Assembly (NCBI GenBank): GCA_027624995.1
Contig: JAQBTI010000001.1
Span: 1-31,718 of the forward strand
Direction of reading: 5' to 3'
DNA from: Chloroflexota bacterium
GTDB lineage: Bacteria > Chloroflexota > Dehalococcoidia > Lucifugimonadales > CATQGZ01
DNA: 31,718 nucleotides
The number at the start of each line of letters is the position of its first letter. Position 1 is the stretch's first letter. Both the position numbers and the translations under genes were made by a program. This document shows positions 30,248 through 31,718 of this stretch, in pieces. The notes below the pieces were generated by a model. That model did no database searches. It worked only from the letters and a program-made list of their open reading frames with translations, and was not told the origin of the DNA.

Positions 30248-30955
30248 TTGGTAGCAGCTAACGAAGAATCAGCCACCGATCGGTATATCGTGCCGTGGAC
30301 GGGCCGGGACGTAGCAGCCGCCACGGTCGCGGTCATTGCGGGCGTCGTCGTCGTCCTGCTCGTTATTAGGCTGGCGATCGCCCTCTTCGATGGGATTGAT
30401 GTAGACGACGTCCGTCCCTGGGCCCTCGTCTTCGTAGAAGGGCTGATGGTCCTGGCGGTCTGGGTCTTCGCGGTGAGGCGGCGTGGGGCGTCAATGTTGT
30501 CGCTCGGATTGCGGCCCACTGGATCGCGGGCAACCTATGTCTGGCCATTGGCTGTCCTGATGGCGAGCCTCGGGTCGACGGCCCTATACGCGGCCGCCGT
30601 TTCCGGCCTGGGGCTGGACCTGCTGGAGCCCCCGGAGCTGACCGAAGACTTGTTTGGCACCGGACTCGAGAGGACGGCAACGGTGCTGGCGATTGTCGTC
30701 TGGGGCCCATTCGCTGAGGAGCTGTTCTTTAGAGGCTTCGTGTTGGCCGCCCTGGTCGCGCCGCTGGGTCCCGCCCGAGCGGCGATTGTCAGCTCAGCCC
30801 TGTTCGCTGTCGCGCACGTATCGATAGGCGTCGTCGTGCCGATCTTCCTGACGGGATTGATGCTCTCGTGGCTCTATCTAAGGACGCGATCGATCTGGCC
30901 GCCGATAACGGCTCACGCCCTTCAGAATTTCGTTGCAGTCACGGTAGTCCTATGA
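30248..30955 (+). CDS. CPBP family intramembrane glutamic endopeptidase (CAAX/Abi type)
   Basis: The protein has about eight membrane helices, starting with VAVIAGVVVVLLVIRLAIAL. The family core is complete: motif 1 VWGPFAEELFFRGFVLA (about residues 150-166) with the EExxxR catalytic pair, motif 2 SSALFAVAHVSIG with His, and motif 3 PITAHALQNFVA with His/Asn. Substrates vary from prenylated proteins to peptides, so none is named. I chose TTG 30248, since the frame upstream runs through the promoter. This gives 235 residues; the weak GGGA nearby leaves the start uncertain. trpA follows after 19 bases and is probably cotranscribed. Confidence 0.85.
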   Translation: MVAANEESATDRYIVPWTGRDVAAATVAVIAGVVVVLLVIRLAIALFDGIDVDDVRPWALVFVEGLMVLAVWVFAVRRRGASMLSLGLRPTGSRATYVWPLAVLMASLGSTALYAAAVSGLGLDLLEPPELTEDLFGTGLERTATVLAIVVWGPFAEELFFRGFVLAALVAPLGPARAAIVSSALFAVAHVSIGVVVPIFLTGLMLSWLYLRTRSIWPPITAHALQNFVAVTVVL

Positions 30956-30974
30956 ATCTCCGGAAACCCCCGTC

Positions 30975-31718
30975 TTGAGCAATCGAATCGACGCGACGCT
31001 CGCGGCGCTTGCGAAGTCGGGACGCAACGCCCTTGTTCCGTTCTTGACGGTCGGATATCCGGACTTGGAGACATCTACCCAGCTCGCCGGGGTCGTCCTG
31101 GAGTCGGGCGCCGACATGCTAGAATTGGGAGTGCCGTTCAGCGACCCACTGGCCGAGGGCCCTACGATCCAGAGGACGAGTTTTCAAGCCCTGCAGCAAG
31201 GTGTGAACGTGCACACCTGCTTGGAGGTTGTCCGGCGCCTGAGGCGAGAAGGGGTGGACTCGCCGCTCATCTTCATGGGTTACGTGAACCCCTTCTTGAA
31301 CTACGGAATGGAGCGGTTTGCGAGAGATGCTGCAGAGGCCGGCCTCGACGGCGTCATCGTGCCGGACCTGCCTTCTGAAGAGGCCGGGCTGTTCGCGGGA
31401 CTCCTCGAGGCAGAGGGTATCTACGTGATCCCCCTACTCGCTCCGACAAGCAGCGACAAGCGTATCGAACAGGCTTGCAGGCGGGCCAGGGGGTTCATAT
31501 ACTGCGTTAGCCTTACGGGGGTTACCGGGGCTCGGACCGAACTAGGATTGGGCGTCCAAGACCTTGTCGAGAAGGCCCGCGGGTTCACAGACCTCCCCCT
31601 GCTGGTCGGTTTCGGAGTCTCACGTAGAGAGCATGTCGAGGCCATCGCCCAATTTGCGGACGGCGTCGTGGTGGGCAGTGCCCTGCTGGACGCTGTAGGT
31701 AACGCGCCCAAGGGCCGA
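30975..31718 (+). CDS. trpA: tryptophan synthase alpha chain TrpA, 3' end beyond the window
   Basis: TrpA cleaves indole-3-glycerol phosphate and passes indole to TrpB. 248 residues of the usual ~265 are present. ALVPFLTVGYPDLETS, LELGVPFSDPLAEGPTIQRT (catalytic Glu in LELGVPFSDP; a typical member has LADG where this has LAEG), FMGYVNPFLNYGMERF, VIVPDLPSEEA (second catalytic Asp), LLAPTSSDKR, FIYCVSLTGVTGARTEL and LLVGFGVSRREHV follow in order. The start is TTG 30975, the only plausible start before the conserved region. The upstream CPBP gene suggests an unusual operon, since trpB is not on this side. Confidence 0.95.
   Translation, partial: MSNRIDATLAALAKSGRNALVPFLTVGYPDLETSTQLAGVVLESGADMLELGVPFSDPLAEGPTIQRTSFQALQQGVNVHTCLEVVRRLRREGVDSPLIFMGYVNPFLNYGMERFARDAAEAGLDGVIVPDLPSEEAGLFAGLLEAEGIYVIPLLAPTSSDKRIEQACRRARGFIYCVSLTGVTGARTELGLGVQDLVEKARGFTDLPLLVGFGVSRREHVEAIAQFADGVVVGSALLDAVGNAPKGR

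Noticed and set aside
31116..31125. Extended -10-like TGCTAGAAT inside trpA
   Set aside because: It lies within conserved coding sequence for MLELG and has no gene start downstream, so it is taken as chance.
1..31718. CRISPR arrays, insertion sequences, prophage or rRNA
   Set aside because: No direct-repeat arrays, transposase or integrase motifs, phage genes or rRNA-like sequence were seen on reading both strands.

Overview
The window is GC-rich, densely coded chromosomal DNA and looks like the core genome of a member of the Chloroflexota, probably Dehalococcoidia or the marine SAR202 group. This placement is an inference. It rests on housekeeping gene order (der-plsY-gpsA, dnaJ-prmA-rsmE), on three lipoproteins whose lipobox is followed by a long Thr/Pro/Ala linker, and on protein family flavour. 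I see no phage genes, transposase, CRISPR array, rRNA or convincing tRNA.

Layout. 1-512 (minus): 5' part of rsmH, cut by the window edge. 729-3079 (plus): moaB-type gene, trmD, argF. 3083-3607: decayed remnant with universal stress protein and NhaA antiporter fragments. 3621-8610 (plus): ion and stress block with corA, a voltage-gated-type potassium channel, a frameshifted double universal stress protein, and an MFS transporter with an unusual 230-residue C-terminal extension. 8749-11711 (plus): der-plsY-gpsA. 11723-14566 (minus): dnaJ-prmA-rsmE. 14726-17780 (minus): two secreted lipoprotein hydrolases, an M28 peptidase and a TAP-type alpha/beta hydrolase with an in-frame TAG. 17910-20428 (minus): gyrA in two reading frames. 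20591-25471 (minus): a glutamine-amidotransferase-like pseudoenzyme, fmt, a DUF192 lipoprotein and mutS2. 25601-28708 (plus): thrB, lysC and a family 2 glycosyltransferase. 28910-30021: a TPR protein convergent with a small unknown protein. 30248-31718 (plus): CPBP intramembrane protease and trpA, cut by the right edge.

Functionally this is mostly translation and RNA modification (rsmH, trmD, rsmE, prmA, fmt), DNA topology and ribosome or DNA maintenance (gyrA, mutS2, der), phospholipid entry (plsY, gpsA), amino acid synthesis (argF, thrB, lysC, trpA) and membrane transport.

Four loci carry reading-frame lesions: the USP/NhaA remnant, the double USP, the TAP hydrolase and gyrA. Because gyrA is essential, either the assembly has indel errors or gyrA is truly made in two parts. 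The most interesting item is the protein next to fmt: it keeps the peptidase C26 fold signature but has Ser in place of the nucleophile Cys and Gln in place of the catalytic His. Regulatory DNA also shows a theme: six intergenic regions carry an extended -10 of the form TGnTAnnnT, usually without a good -35 box.
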